This document shows, piece after piece, positions 17,776-26,952 of a stretch of DNA of 64,000 nt. The translations under genes were made by a program, and so were the position numbers. The notes beneath the pieces are model-generated. The model ran no database searches. It was not told where the DNA came from and saw nothing but the letters and a program-made list of their open reading frames with translations. This DNA comes from Paludibacter sp963678465 (GTDB taxonomy: Bacteria > Bacteroidota > Bacteroidia > Bacteroidales > Paludibacteraceae). The DNA lies in assembly GCA_963678465.1 (NCBI GenBank), contig OY782858.1, positions 2,914,001 to 2,978,000 on the forward strand, in the 5' to 3' direction. The stretch's first letter is position 1. Each line of letters opens with the position of its first letter.

Positions 17776-19830
17776 TTACATTACGATTATTTTAAACTGC
17801 GAAACTTTATCGGATACGGCTACCCGGCAAATATAGACTCCCTGCTTTATTCCTACAGCCCTTGTCCAGCGAATGTTGTAATCGCCGGCAGTTTGTTGCG
17901 CATCAACGATTGTTTCCAATGTTTGTCCAGATAAACTCAGCAGGGTTATATTCACAGGTTCGGTGTCGGTTATTGAGTAACTTATTGTTGCCTGATTGTA
18001 AACCGGATTAGGAAAAACATTGAATTTCAGGTAATCGGCATGAATCTGTTCAATATCGGTAAATGTGGATGTTTCGTACACCTGCGCTGTATCCTGATTG
18101 CACAACTGTATATTATCGAACCAAAAGTTTTTTCCTGCGAGCGATGCCTGTTCGGCTACAATTTCGAAGCGATCAACGGCTCTCCAGTCGAACAAGCCTG
18201 CGGGATTAAACCATGCGTTGTCCCACGAACCTCCTTCGGTAAAGCGCGAGAGCGAAAGATATACCTTGTGCCATTTTCCATCCCATTTTGCAGTGGTTTC
18301 GTCCATCGTAAAATTCATTCGCCATGGATGATCGGATGCAGAGGTTTTAGTATCGGTAAAACGCAGGTCGAATTTTGCTCCCGGAGCATTTCCCCGCACC
18401 ATAAAACTCAGGGCGTAATTCTGGTTTTTGAGTTTTGACAAATCCTTATCGGGCGAAAAATTAAAACCTACAGTGCCATACTGTCCAGAGCCACTCCATG
18501 CCAGACAATACTTTCCGTTGTTGGGTTTATCGGTGGAGTAAAAACTAATTGTACCACCACTGGGATTACCCGATTCGAGCATTTTTTCGGCAATATAATC
18601 GGTATAAATTGGAAAACCCACCGAATCGGCTCTAAGGGTATATGTTTGCTGAGTTGGCGCTGTTAACCCTAGCGCTGTGACTAAAGGAATGTTCAGGTTA
18701 TAATCGAACAACTCGGCCGAACCTTTTGTGAACAGTCCGAAACCACCCTGATAGTCCCATGTTGTCCAGGGAATTTGTTTGGCTTCGAGGTATTTTCGCA
18801 CTTCCTGGTACCAGTAGTTCCGGTCGGCATTGGGACTGTTGGGGATATAAACCCCAAATTCACCACAATATACTTTCACGTTTCGGCTTGTTTTAAATGC
18901 TGCCGCAATATCAATGAGCGATTTTACTTTGGCCAGTGTACCCTCATTTTTATAATTTGTCAAAGCGCTTGCCACCCAGGTTCCGGCAAGATTAGATGGA
19001 GTAGAAGGCATTGTGGATGCATTGTAAGGAAAAGGCACATTGGTGAGCGAAGCCATCGATGGCGAAGGCCACGAAGCACCCTGATGCGTGAACACAAACG
19101 GATCGTAGAAGTGGAAAGTGTAAATCAAATTGTTGTCGGTATAAACCGGCAGTGCAGCCAACTCGGTGTAACTATTGAACCCGGCGCCACCTACCACAAG
19201 TGTGTGTTTTGTATCCACAGTTCGAATGGCAGTAATAGCAGCCTGCTGAATTTTTCCCCAGGCAGCGGTAGTTAGCGTACCGTTTGGCTCGTTGAGGATT
19301 TCGTAAAGAACGTAGTTGGAACGATTTTTATAATGTTCGGCCATTTGAATCCACACTTTCTTCAGTACGTTTTCAAGATTAGCGTTTTTACTGGCCAGGT
19401 CATCATTCGTGTGATTGTCCAATATCAAATAGATTTGCAATTCCTCGGCCCAGTTCACTGCCTGATCTAGAAATTCATACATCAATGGGTCGATTGTATA
19501 ATCAGGGCTGCCATTGGTCATGTAAAACAGATTGATAGGCAAACGAATCACATCGCAACCAAGACTTTTGATATTCTGAAAGTCCTTTTTTGTATATTTT
19601 GTAAACTGAATCTGTTGAGCGCTGGATGTCTGAAACCAACCCGTAAGATTAACCCCACGATTAAAAGACACCTGCGCCTGAAGCTGAAACGACAGCAGAA
19701 GAGAAATAATGAAGAGGCCTAAGCCTTGATAAATCCGGCCCCCTAACCCCGTTCGGCTGAGCTCACGTCGAAGCCTAAAGGGGGAACTGGAGTTAGCTTT
19801 GTTTTGTATGTCTTTCATTTTTATCTTCAT
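17776..19830 (-). CDS. GH5 endoglycanase with carbohydrate-binding-like domain and T9SS sorting tail
   Basis: The 684-residue protein has an unusually long n-region: residues 7-32 are encoded by the dispersed repeat, and only then comes the hydrophobic signal core (GLGLFIISLLLSF, cleavage after LQAQ). The GH5 barrel spans about residues 54-385, acid/base Glu181 in YEILNEPN and nucleophile Glu324 in YCGEFGVY. Residues 395-585 form a CBM11 or CIA30-like beta-sandwich. Residues 595-684 look like a type A T9SS C-terminal domain (FNVFPNPVYNQ, then GVYICRVAV). It should therefore be exported through the outer membrane by T9SS, unlike its lipoprotein neighbours. Mannanase versus glucanase specificity is open. 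A later start is unlikely, as no in-frame ATG precedes the signal core after the repeat. Confidence 0.85.
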   Translation of the reverse strand: MKIKMKDIQNKANSSSPFRLRRELSRTGLGGRIYQGLGLFIISLLLSFQLQAQVSFNRGVNLTGWFQTSSAQQIQFTKYTKKDFQNIKSLGCDVIRLPINLFYMTNGSPDYTIDPLMYEFLDQAVNWAEELQIYLILDNHTNDDLASKNANLENVLKKVWIQMAEHYKNRSNYVLYEILNEPNGTLTTAAWGKIQQAAITAIRTVDTKHTLVVGGAGFNSYTELAALPVYTDNNLIYTFHFYDPFVFTHQGASWPSPSMASLTNVPFPYNASTMPSTPSNLAGTWVASALTNYKNEGTLAKVKSLIDIAAAFKTSRNVKVYCGEFGVYIPNSPNADRNYWYQEVRKYLEAKQIPWTTWDYQGGFGLFTKGSAELFDYNLNIPLVTALGLTAPTQQTYTLRADSVGFPIYTDYIAEKMLESGNPSGGTISFYSTDKPNNGKYCLAWSGSGQYGTVGFNFSPDKDLSKLKNQNYALSFMVRGNAPGAKFDLRFTDTKTSASDHPWRMNFTMDETTAKWDGKWHKVYLSLSRFTEGGSWDNAWFNPAGLFDWRAVDRFEIVAEQASLAGKNFWFDNIQLCNQDTAQVYETSTFTDIEQIHADYLKFNVFPNPVYNQATISYSITDTEPVNITLLSLSGQTLETIVDAQQTAGDYNIRWTRAVGIKQGVYICRVAVSDKVSQFKIIVM
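19745..19812 (-). repeat. Dispersed palindromic element inside the GH5 start
   Basis: Read on the minus strand, 19784-19745 is a 40-base stretch identical to 47884-47923. The preceding bases to about 19812 are also clearly related. It encodes SPFRLRRELSRTGLGG in the GH5 frame. Both copies enter the same reading frame of unrelated genes. Confidence 0.9.
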
Positions 19831-19865
19831 TTTTTAATTTTTATCTCAATACTAATATTTCCTTC

Positions 19866-19940
19866 TCCCCTTTAGGGGCTGGGTCCTTCTATCTTTCCCC
19901 CTTTAGGGGGTTAGGGGGCAGATCCTTTAGGGGTTAGGGG
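19866..19940 (+). repeat. Cluster of three short-form dispersed elements
   Basis: Three G/C-rich units without the palindromic core sit in the 114-base gap between the CBM-GH26 and GH5 genes: 19867-19884 (CCCCTTTAGGGGCTGGG), 19897-19920 (CCCCCTTTAGGGGGTTAG followed by GGGGGCA) and 19924-19940 (CCTTTAGGGGTTAGGGG). They equal the two ends of the long copies joined without the core. The middle one also shares the GGGGGCAGATC exit sequence of the copy at 47884. Confidence 0.85.
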
Positions 19941-19944
19941 TTCT

Positions 19945-21654
19945 TTATTTCAAACTTGGCATTTTATCCCGCGTTATCACAAAGTCGTAGCTAAAGAATT
20001 TTTTCCACCAATTAGCTCCGTTGTGTACATCCGAACGGGTATAATCGCCATTCCAGGGCATAAACCACGACCACATATCGCCATATTCCAACATCAATGC
20101 CGGATCGGGAGCAGAGCCACATTCGCTGAGCGTAATTATTTTTTTGCCACCGAAAGTTTCTCTAATTTTGTTGAACGAAATGTACTGCGAACCATGCTGA
20201 TTCTCGCCCGGATAAATATCCATTCCGATCACATCCACATATTCGTCGCCCGGATACCAATTCATGGCATCGGCAGCCACATCCGATGTCCAAACCCAGA
20301 TGAGGTGATTCAATCCATGGTAGTTCACCATTCGGTCGAACATAAGTCGCCACAAGGCCTTACAAGGTTCGGCTCCTTTAGCGCCCCACCAGAACCATTT
20401 TCCGGAAGCTTCGTGCAGCGGACGCCAGATGACAGGAATGCCTGCTGTTTTAAATTCTTTTAGATAACCGGCAATCAGATCGATATCCGCGATCATAGCT
20501 TTGTATTCGGGAGAATTGACATCGTTTATCTTGCTTACATCAAAGTTGGTGTCGGCAGTATAAAATGCGCCCGATTTGGTGAGCGGATCGCGCCAGTGCC
20601 ACATCAGTCCCACTATGCCGTTATTGTTCCACCATTCCTGACCAAGTGTAAAAGGTGCGTTGTATTTCACCCAATTCTGATTCGGCCAGGTATGATCAAT
20701 AAAGTCGAAATTAGTCATTGCCGGCCATTTCCCGGTGCTGGTATAAACCCACGTTGCTTCATCAATATTTGTGCTGTGGTTGGCTGTAGTACCCGATATA
20801 ATTTTATTCCCAAAATTAGTTTTCAAAAAGTTATATAAGTTAACTGCCTGCATTGATGGTTGAGGAGTTACAAGCGAAGCAGCAATATTAAACGGAGCAG
20901 GACCAACCGCATCGAAGTTCATTTTCAGATAATCGAGTTGGATATACCCCCAGTTTTTCACAAGAGCAATTGTATGCGAACCGGCAGAAAGCCGCAGCGT
21001 TGCCACTTTTTGTTCGGCCCATGCGTTCGATGCCGGAAAACTGATTCCTGCCGCTAATTTTCCATCCACATAAAGATCATTTGTCTTTGCTGAACTTACC
21101 TGATAGCGCATCCAAATGTTGTAATATCCGGCCTGAGCAGCCTGCACGGTAAAGCTAACATTCCCTGTATTTGTATTTACATAGCCGGTTCCGCTATATC
21201 CGGCCGATGAAGTGACGATGGCTGCATCGCCCGTTAAAGCTGCATTTTCGGCTTCGAACACAGTGCCTGTTTCCGAAATTGCTGCCGCTGTTTTAAAAGT
21301 TATGCTGAAATCCTTTACAAAATTACCTGCTACATCGCTCAGTGCTTTGTCCGGAATGGTAAGCGTATATTGAGTATCGGGAGTAAATGCTGATGTAGTG
21401 ATACTAATGCTGCGTGCCGAAGCTGTTGCCTGTACAATCTCATTGTTTAGTTTTATCTGTGCATTGGCAGCCACCACAATTTTTTCGGTAAACTCTAAAG
21501 TGATTTTTGTATTGACATCTACATCGATGGATTTATCGGTCGGAGAAGCCGACATAAGTGTTGGAGAAGTGCTGTCGCCCGGCTCTTCAGGAGTGCAGGA
21601 AGCAGCTATAAAGACAAGAAAAAAAAACAAGAAAATCCGTATGCTTCGTTGCAT
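19945..21654 (-). CDS. Big5-CBM35/6-GH26 surface mannanase lipoprotein
   Basis: The 569-residue lipoprotein has lipobox cysteine 20 (AASC) followed by TPEEPGD, an acidic run typical of Bacteroidota surface lipoproteins. Domains: SbsA-like Ig domain (Big_5) at about residues 28-122, a CBM35/CBM6-type jelly roll at about 130-247 (EAENAALTG, then YIQLDYLKM), and a GH26 barrel to the end. Glu415 in WRPLHEASGKWFWWG and Glu511 in TLSECGS are the expected catalytic pair. It is the first enzyme after the Sus-like binding genes, which fits a surface endo-mannanase making oligosaccharides for SusCD import. It is preceded by a strong hairpin at 21750-21785. Confidence 0.88.
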   Translation of the reverse strand: MQRSIRIFLFFFLVFIAASCTPEEPGDSTSPTLMSASPTDKSIDVDVNTKITLEFTEKIVVAANAQIKLNNEIVQATASARSISITTSAFTPDTQYTLTIPDKALSDVAGNFVKDFSITFKTAAAISETGTVFEAENAALTGDAAIVTSSAGYSGTGYVNTNTGNVSFTVQAAQAGYYNIWMRYQVSSAKTNDLYVDGKLAAGISFPASNAWAEQKVATLRLSAGSHTIALVKNWGYIQLDYLKMNFDAVGPAPFNIAASLVTPQPSMQAVNLYNFLKTNFGNKIISGTTANHSTNIDEATWVYTSTGKWPAMTNFDFIDHTWPNQNWVKYNAPFTLGQEWWNNNGIVGLMWHWRDPLTKSGAFYTADTNFDVSKINDVNSPEYKAMIADIDLIAGYLKEFKTAGIPVIWRPLHEASGKWFWWGAKGAEPCKALWRLMFDRMVNYHGLNHLIWVWTSDVAADAMNWYPGDEYVDVIGMDIYPGENQHGSQYISFNKIRETFGGKKIITLSECGSAPDPALMLEYGDMWSWFMPWNGDYTRSDVHNGANWWKKFFSYDFVITRDKMPSLK

Positions 21655-21749
21655 TTATTTTGAAATTATAAAAATACCTATTTTAAAACCTTAAAAAACT
21701 AACACCCAAGAGAAAACAACAACTCAAAATGCACAAAGGGAATATGTAA

Positions 21750-21785
21750 AAGTAGGGAATTATTCCGGAGAATAACTCCCTACTT
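21750..21785 (-). terminator. Intra-operon hairpin between binding-protein and enzyme genes
   Basis: AAGTAGGGA and TCCCTACTT pair around an inner TTATTC/GAATAA stem with a CGGA tetraloop, nearly 16 pairs in total. On the minus strand it is followed by a short TTTT. It lies 24 bases after the TIG-protein stop, so it may attenuate or stabilise the upstream susCD part relative to the enzymes. Confidence 0.55.
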
Positions 21786-21808
21786 GTTCAATATAAATTA
21801 TTTATTTA

Positions 21809-23953
21809 TTAAAATCCTATCAACTTAAATTTTGGTGCACCTGATCCGTTAGATATCTTTTCGTACCGAATATTATCAATACAGAATCCTGTAAAATTCG
21901 ATTGATTAACCCAAGTTGCAATTCCCCATTCTCCACCTTTTACTGGCGTTGGGTCAGACAGATCAGTCCATGCACTTAGAGGAATAGTAATCGTTTTCCA
22001 ATCTCCACCAGTTGTCCAAACATCACCAACTTGAAGATAAGGAAGTATGTTTACGACTTTACCACCAAGCATAATACGAACTTCAGCACTTGCAACTGGT
22101 ATATCTTTACGTAAACGAATGTCAGCTTTTAATGCATAACCTGCTTTTGGTACAGACGGATGATCCATCCAGTTTTCTGCAAACCACCAATAACCTGTTC
22201 CCCAATTGGCAGAAGTTATTTCATAATAATTACCTGAGACTCCATCCGAAAGATCTCCTTTTCCTCCAACCCCATTCCATGAACCACCATCGGCGGCCAA
22301 ACCACTATCAAAGTTCCAAAGAATTAGATTTGCATCAACAACAGGATCAGTTCCTGAGATAGTAAATACCGGAGAAACAACTTCATCGCCATTATAGGCA
22401 ACTAATTTGAGCGTTACAGCGCCTTTCTTTGCAGTTTCGGGTACATAAACTTCAATCGATGTTTCGGTACGCACACCATACAGAACAGCTTTTACATTCG
22501 GTTGGAAATAAATAGCTTCAACTAAGTGAAGTTTTGTTCCGGTGATTGTCAGTTTTGCTCCCGGTTTCACTGTAGCATCAATTTTTGTGATAACAGGTTT
22601 ATTGGCTGCTTCAATGGCTAACTGAGCTGAAGATGTTACTTCTGTTCCATTCGTTGTGGTCATCACAATGGCTGCTGTACCAACTGCTGCCGGAGGCACG
22701 GTAACTGTAAACGAAGTTGCGCTTGCAGGATTTACATCAACGCTTAATCCGCCCACAAATGTCACCTTACGTACCAAATCCAGATGGGTACCGGTAATTG
22801 TAATATCGTTTCCGGCCATCAATGCAAGTGGAGCAATGGAGCTAATGGTTGGTTTTACCAAAGTAATTGCTTCTGTTTCGGCTGTTTTTCCTGAGTTGGT
22901 AGTAAGGGTCACTTTTCCTTCGGTTGCTGTAAGCGGTACAGTAACTTCGAGTTGAGTAGCCGACTGGCTCAGAATAACACCTGTGACATCACCTCCAAAA
23001 GTAGCGCCCACTACAAGATCCAGGTTCGTTCCTGTGATTGTAATTGTTTCGCCATTTTTAACAGGCTTAGGGCTTATTGAAGTTACCGCAGGGCCAACAA
23101 GCGACAAAGGAGTAGCAGCGCTCACTTTTACACCCGAGAATGCCACCAACTGAATGCTTCCTTCTTTGGCATGTGTTGGAACAATAGCAGTAATCTGCGT
23201 TTTAGCATCGTTCACTGTAAAATTATCAACAGTAATTTCTTCTGAAAAAACCAATGATTTAACCAATTGGAAATTTGTTCCGGTAATTTGCACCTCAGTT
23301 CCCGGTTTTACAGGATTTGGAGCTACAGTTGTTATTGCCGGCAATGTTACCTGCACCGGACTGGCTGTATACACCAACACCGGAATTTCGGCGCCGTTCG
23401 AAATCATTACCTTACCGGTTTGAGCTTCAACAGGTACTTTTACTTCAATTTTAGCACGTGTCTGGCTTATAAAATTAGCACTCTCAACCACAACTCCATC
23501 GCTGAAAATTACCTGAGCTATCAGATTCAGATAATCGCCATTGATAGTGAAAGTGTCGCCTGCTTTTACCGTAGCCGGAGCCACCGAAGCTATAGAAATA
23601 GGCTCTGAAAAAGTAAGCGGAGTAATTGTTGTGATATCGCCCTGCGGGGTTTTCAACTTCACTTTTCCGGGAGCTGTATTTTGTGGTATCGTAATCACCA
23701 ATTCGTTGGCAGTTTTTGAAACAAAAGTACTGATTTCGATATTCGGAGACAAAACCACGGCTGTCACCTTGTCCAGATTGGCGCCAATGAATTTCAGTTC
23801 ACCGCCGCGCAAAGCAGGCGATGGACCAAAAACACTTAATTTCACGGTGGTTAAATCTTCTTCATCTTTATCGCAGGATGTAAAGAGCAATCCACCTATC
23901 AATATGCAGGCTACAAAGCTTGCATAAAGGAATTTATTTATATTGTGTCGCAT
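21809..23953 (-). CDS. Surface glycan-binding lipoprotein with six TIG repeats
   Basis: A 714-residue lipoprotein with lipobox TSC followed by DKDEED, a surface-export type acidic run. Six IPT/TIG Ig-like repeats of about 80-85 residues follow, recognisable by units such as SISPKPVKNGETITITGTNL. The C-terminal 170 residues are aromatic-rich (GYWWFAENWMDHP) and end in a beta-strand with IDNIRYE, like the glycan-binding domain of SusE/SGBP-B proteins. It would hold mannan at the surface on an elongated arm. It lies between the shorter TIG protein and the CBM-GH26 mannanase. Confidence 0.85.
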   Translation of the reverse strand: MRHNINKFLYASFVACILIGGLLFTSCDKDEEDLTTVKLSVFGPSPALRGGELKFIGANLDKVTAVVLSPNIEISTFVSKTANELVITIPQNTAPGKVKLKTPQGDITTITPLTFSEPISIASVAPATVKAGDTFTINGDYLNLIAQVIFSDGVVVESANFISQTRAKIEVKVPVEAQTGKVMISNGAEIPVLVYTASPVQVTLPAITTVAPNPVKPGTEVQITGTNFQLVKSLVFSEEITVDNFTVNDAKTQITAIVPTHAKEGSIQLVAFSGVKVSAATPLSLVGPAVTSISPKPVKNGETITITGTNLDLVVGATFGGDVTGVILSQSATQLEVTVPLTATEGKVTLTTNSGKTAETEAITLVKPTISSIAPLALMAGNDITITGTHLDLVRKVTFVGGLSVDVNPASATSFTVTVPPAAVGTAAIVMTTTNGTEVTSSAQLAIEAANKPVITKIDATVKPGAKLTITGTKLHLVEAIYFQPNVKAVLYGVRTETSIEVYVPETAKKGAVTLKLVAYNGDEVVSPVFTISGTDPVVDANLILWNFDSGLAADGGSWNGVGGKGDLSDGVSGNYYEITSANWGTGYWWFAENWMDHPSVPKAGYALKADIRLRKDIPVASAEVRIMLGGKVVNILPYLQVGDVWTTGGDWKTITIPLSAWTDLSDPTPVKGGEWGIATWVNQSNFTGFCIDNIRYEKISNGSGAPKFKLIGF

Positions 23954-23983
23954 AAATTTATTTTTTATAACTGTTATAACTAA

Positions 23984-25234
23984 TTATTCTGCAGGGACAA
24001 CACGGATGTTATCAATACAAAGTGTAGGATTACAATCGGCACCCTTGGCCTGTTCGCCACCATGAAACAAGAAGAAAGTAAGACCTCCCCAATTGCCTGC
24101 CGAAGCAAGACTTAATCCAACACCCTCATGATTGAATTTAAAATCTTTCAATGGCAATGTTATTGTTTCCCAACCATCGGTTGTGTACGAGCCTGTAGCT
24201 TTCCATGGCATCCACAAACCGCGTGGAGTTGCTCCATCGGCTATGTAACCATTGGTATTTGCTGTACCCCATGGAGTGAAAATCATTTGCAGTGCACCCG
24301 AAGCCCATGCAGTAGGAACATTTATTTCGAACTTAATAACAGCTTCCGCAGGAGCGATGCTGAACAAATCTCCCTCAGGGCGTCCATTAGATGTTCCCCA
24401 AAGATCAAAGGAGAAAGCATCTTCGTTCCAGGTTGCACTCGGATCGGCAGTCATTGCTCCTTTGAAGCGTACATATTTTCCTGTAATACCTGCCACAGGG
24501 TCACTGTCGGAAGTAACGCCTGCACGCCAGCCTCCATTTGCATTACTATTGTCCCAGTCCAGGATCATACCACGGTTATCGCGGAAATGGAATTTCGAAC
24601 GGGTAGTTCCGTAACGGCTCGAAACAGCCACCGGACCCGCTTGTGCGCCAGCAGGCACTTTCACACGAATTTCGTTCAGATTGTACGAAACAATTTCAGT
24701 CGCTTTAATATTAGGCGTAAAAACAACTTCAGGTTGGTTGATGCCAGCTACCGAAAGGAAATAATTTCCACGGATCACCGCCACACCACCGTCGGCCACA
24801 TACTCACATTTCATCGACGAGAGCAAAGGCGAAGGAACATCAACTCCAAAATCAACTTTTATAGTATCGTTGCTTTTATTGATCAGATACATTTTATTAG
24901 TAACAACATTTGGAATTTTTGTAGGTACGCTTGTAATCAGCACATTCGACGTAATCAGACTTGAGTTTAAAACCGTTTTCTGATCATTGAACCACAATTC
25001 CTTAACACTTGTAAGATTTTCGCCCACAAGAGCTATAGTGTTTCCCATAAAAGCATGTGTCACCAGCGAGTCGGCACTCAGCACATCCGGCATACGGACG
25101 TACTTAACAACAGGCACACCATCTGTAATAACGTATTCGTCCGGATTATCATTACATGCCGGCAAGAAAACAAGTGCTCCCAGGGTCACGATTGATAATA
25201 GAATCTTCGTGAAAGATTTATATATATTTTTCAT
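23984..25234 (-). CDS. Surface glycan-binding lipoprotein (TIG, SGBP-B-like)
   Basis: The 416-residue lipoprotein has lipobox PAC followed by NDNPDEY. One or two TIG-like domains occupy about residues 30-200, and the last 200 residues form a probable carbohydrate-binding beta-sandwich ending CIDNIRVVPAE, matching the end of the neighbouring 714-residue protein. Proteins at this position, directly after SusD, bind the polysaccharide at the surface. The two binding proteins share C-terminal architecture but differ in arm length. The gap to SusD is 21 bases. Confidence 0.83.
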   Translation of the reverse strand: MKNIYKSFTKILLSIVTLGALVFLPACNDNPDEYVITDGVPVVKYVRMPDVLSADSLVTHAFMGNTIALVGENLTSVKELWFNDQKTVLNSSLITSNVLITSVPTKIPNVVTNKMYLINKSNDTIKVDFGVDVPSPLLSSMKCEYVADGGVAVIRGNYFLSVAGINQPEVVFTPNIKATEIVSYNLNEIRVKVPAGAQAGPVAVSSRYGTTRSKFHFRDNRGMILDWDNSNANGGWRAGVTSDSDPVAGITGKYVRFKGAMTADPSATWNEDAFSFDLWGTSNGRPEGDLFSIAPAEAVIKFEINVPTAWASGALQMIFTPWGTANTNGYIADGATPRGLWMPWKATGSYTTDGWETITLPLKDFKFNHEGVGLSLASAGNWGGLTFFLFHGGEQAKGADCNPTLCIDNIRVVPAE

Positions 25235-25255
25235 ATACTTGTTTTATTAATTTGA

Positions 25256-26944
25256 TTAATAACCAATTGAACTAAAATCGAAGGAAACGGGTTCCTCGCT
25301 CAAACGTGGATTCGCTGCCAAATCGGTATCGGGGAACGGAATTGTGAACTGGATATTCGACCGAACCACTTTCCACGATCCTAAAGTTACATCCGAAGCC
25401 TGTGCTTCTCCTTTAAAATATCCATCGATATTGTTCCAGTAACCGCGCTCCTGTGCTGCAATACGGTCTTTAGCTCCTTCGGCGTTGTAATAACTCAATC
25501 GAACCAAATCGAACCAGTTATCCCCTTCGCACGAAAGCTCTTTGCGGCGTTCGTTGAAAATATCATCGAAGGTAAGCGATGCTTTAGGCGTAACATTTTT
25601 AATACTTCTGCTGCGAACGGCATTAAATGCTGCCAGTGCACCGGCATCACTTGTAGAAGCGCTATTGCCTAATTTTGCTTCGGCATAAATCAGATATACA
25701 TCCGCAAGGCGAAGAATGTGAGTTGCCAAAGCTGTTGCCATACGCGCCATACCCTTGCCTGAACCGGCGATGTGGTCGGCATTATCTCCTACAATATGCT
25801 TAACACAGTTGGAGCCGGTAGGATTACCATAAGTAATGGCTCCATTTACCCAGTTATAGGTGAAACCACCTTTGTCGGTATAAAAATAATCGTAATGGTC
25901 GCCATACATCATCATTGTAGCCTGACGGCGATCATCGTTATAAAGACGGGTCTTGCTGACTGCATTTTCGCCAAAAACATTATGAAGATCGATAGTAACA
26001 CCTACCCAGGTTCCCCAGGTGTCGGCAAACTCGGAGAAACCAGTCAATCCCAAATCAGATTGTAATGAGTTCTGGCTTGTCCACTGAGTACCAACCGTCC
26101 AACGCCAGGCTATCAGGCTTTCGTCCGAAATATTGTTGGCCAAACGGAAGATATCGGCATAATTAGGCATCAGGTGACGACCGCTTTTCTGAATTACTTC
26201 ATTCGAATAAAAAGCTGCTTTGTCAAGATCGGCCTGATTGCGTGTTCCACTTTGTCCGTAACCCGATTTAGTCAGATAAACTTTCGAAAGTAAACCCATG
26301 GCAGCATATTTATCGATGCGTCCAGGTTGATTTTCAGCGGGTAACAAATCAATCGCTTGTTCGAGTGTTTTTACGATATAAGTATAAACATCCTCAATTT
26401 TATTTTTATAAATACTATTGGATTGATTGTCGGAAATCAGCTTACTATTGTTGTGAATAATTGGCACTGCACCCCAAATACGTACAAGATAAAAATAAGT
26501 CATTGCTTTCCAGGTAAGCGCTTCGCCTTTTACTGTATTTAAAGTGGTTGTAGAAACATTTGGACCTGACTTCAGTTCCAGATTTTCAATCAGCGTATTA
26601 CAATAAGCATTCACCGACCACAACGATGCCGATGCATTACGTAAATCATCGTCGCTCGATTTGAGCACAAAAGCCTGATATCCGTTATCAGTTCCGTAGT
26701 AAATGTTTCCGGCCAACACGTCTCCGATTTTCACAAAACCGCGTTGAAAATCGTACCAGGGTGAATTGTAAATAGGATTCACTGCCTGGAAACATTGTTC
26801 ATCCGTTTGGTAAAAACCATCGATGGTGTAATTATCATCGGTAGGACGATTTAAAAAGTCCTCGCACGAAGTCATTCCAACCAACATCATAGTGGCAATT
26901 GCCAACGATTTAATATTTAGAATTTTCATATTATTTCCTTTCAA
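25256..26944 (-). CDS. SusD-like outer-membrane glycan-binding lipoprotein
   Basis: A 562-residue SusD/RagB-family protein. The lipobox is GMTSC, followed by EDFLNRPTDDNYT, the usual SusD opening. TPR-like helices hold the family blocks LRLADVYLIYAEAKLG (near residues 410-425) and FNERRKELSCEGDNWFDLVRL. SusD caps the SusC barrel and presents oligosaccharides. Either the first ATG or the one at residue 6 (MKILNIKS) may be used; the latter gives a shorter signal. It is eight bases from SusC. Confidence 0.93.
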   Translation of the reverse strand: MKGNNMKILNIKSLAIATMMLVGMTSCEDFLNRPTDDNYTIDGFYQTDEQCFQAVNPIYNSPWYDFQRGFVKIGDVLAGNIYYGTDNGYQAFVLKSSDDDLRNASASLWSVNAYCNTLIENLELKSGPNVSTTTLNTVKGEALTWKAMTYFYLVRIWGAVPIIHNNSKLISDNQSNSIYKNKIEDVYTYIVKTLEQAIDLLPAENQPGRIDKYAAMGLLSKVYLTKSGYGQSGTRNQADLDKAAFYSNEVIQKSGRHLMPNYADIFRLANNISDESLIAWRWTVGTQWTSQNSLQSDLGLTGFSEFADTWGTWVGVTIDLHNVFGENAVSKTRLYNDDRRQATMMMYGDHYDYFYTDKGGFTYNWVNGAITYGNPTGSNCVKHIVGDNADHIAGSGKGMARMATALATHILRLADVYLIYAEAKLGNSASTSDAGALAAFNAVRSRSIKNVTPKASLTFDDIFNERRKELSCEGDNWFDLVRLSYYNAEGAKDRIAAQERGYWNNIDGYFKGEAQASDVTLGSWKVVRSNIQFTIPFPDTDLAANPRLSEEPVSFDFSSIGY

Positions 26945-26952
26945 TTAAAAAA

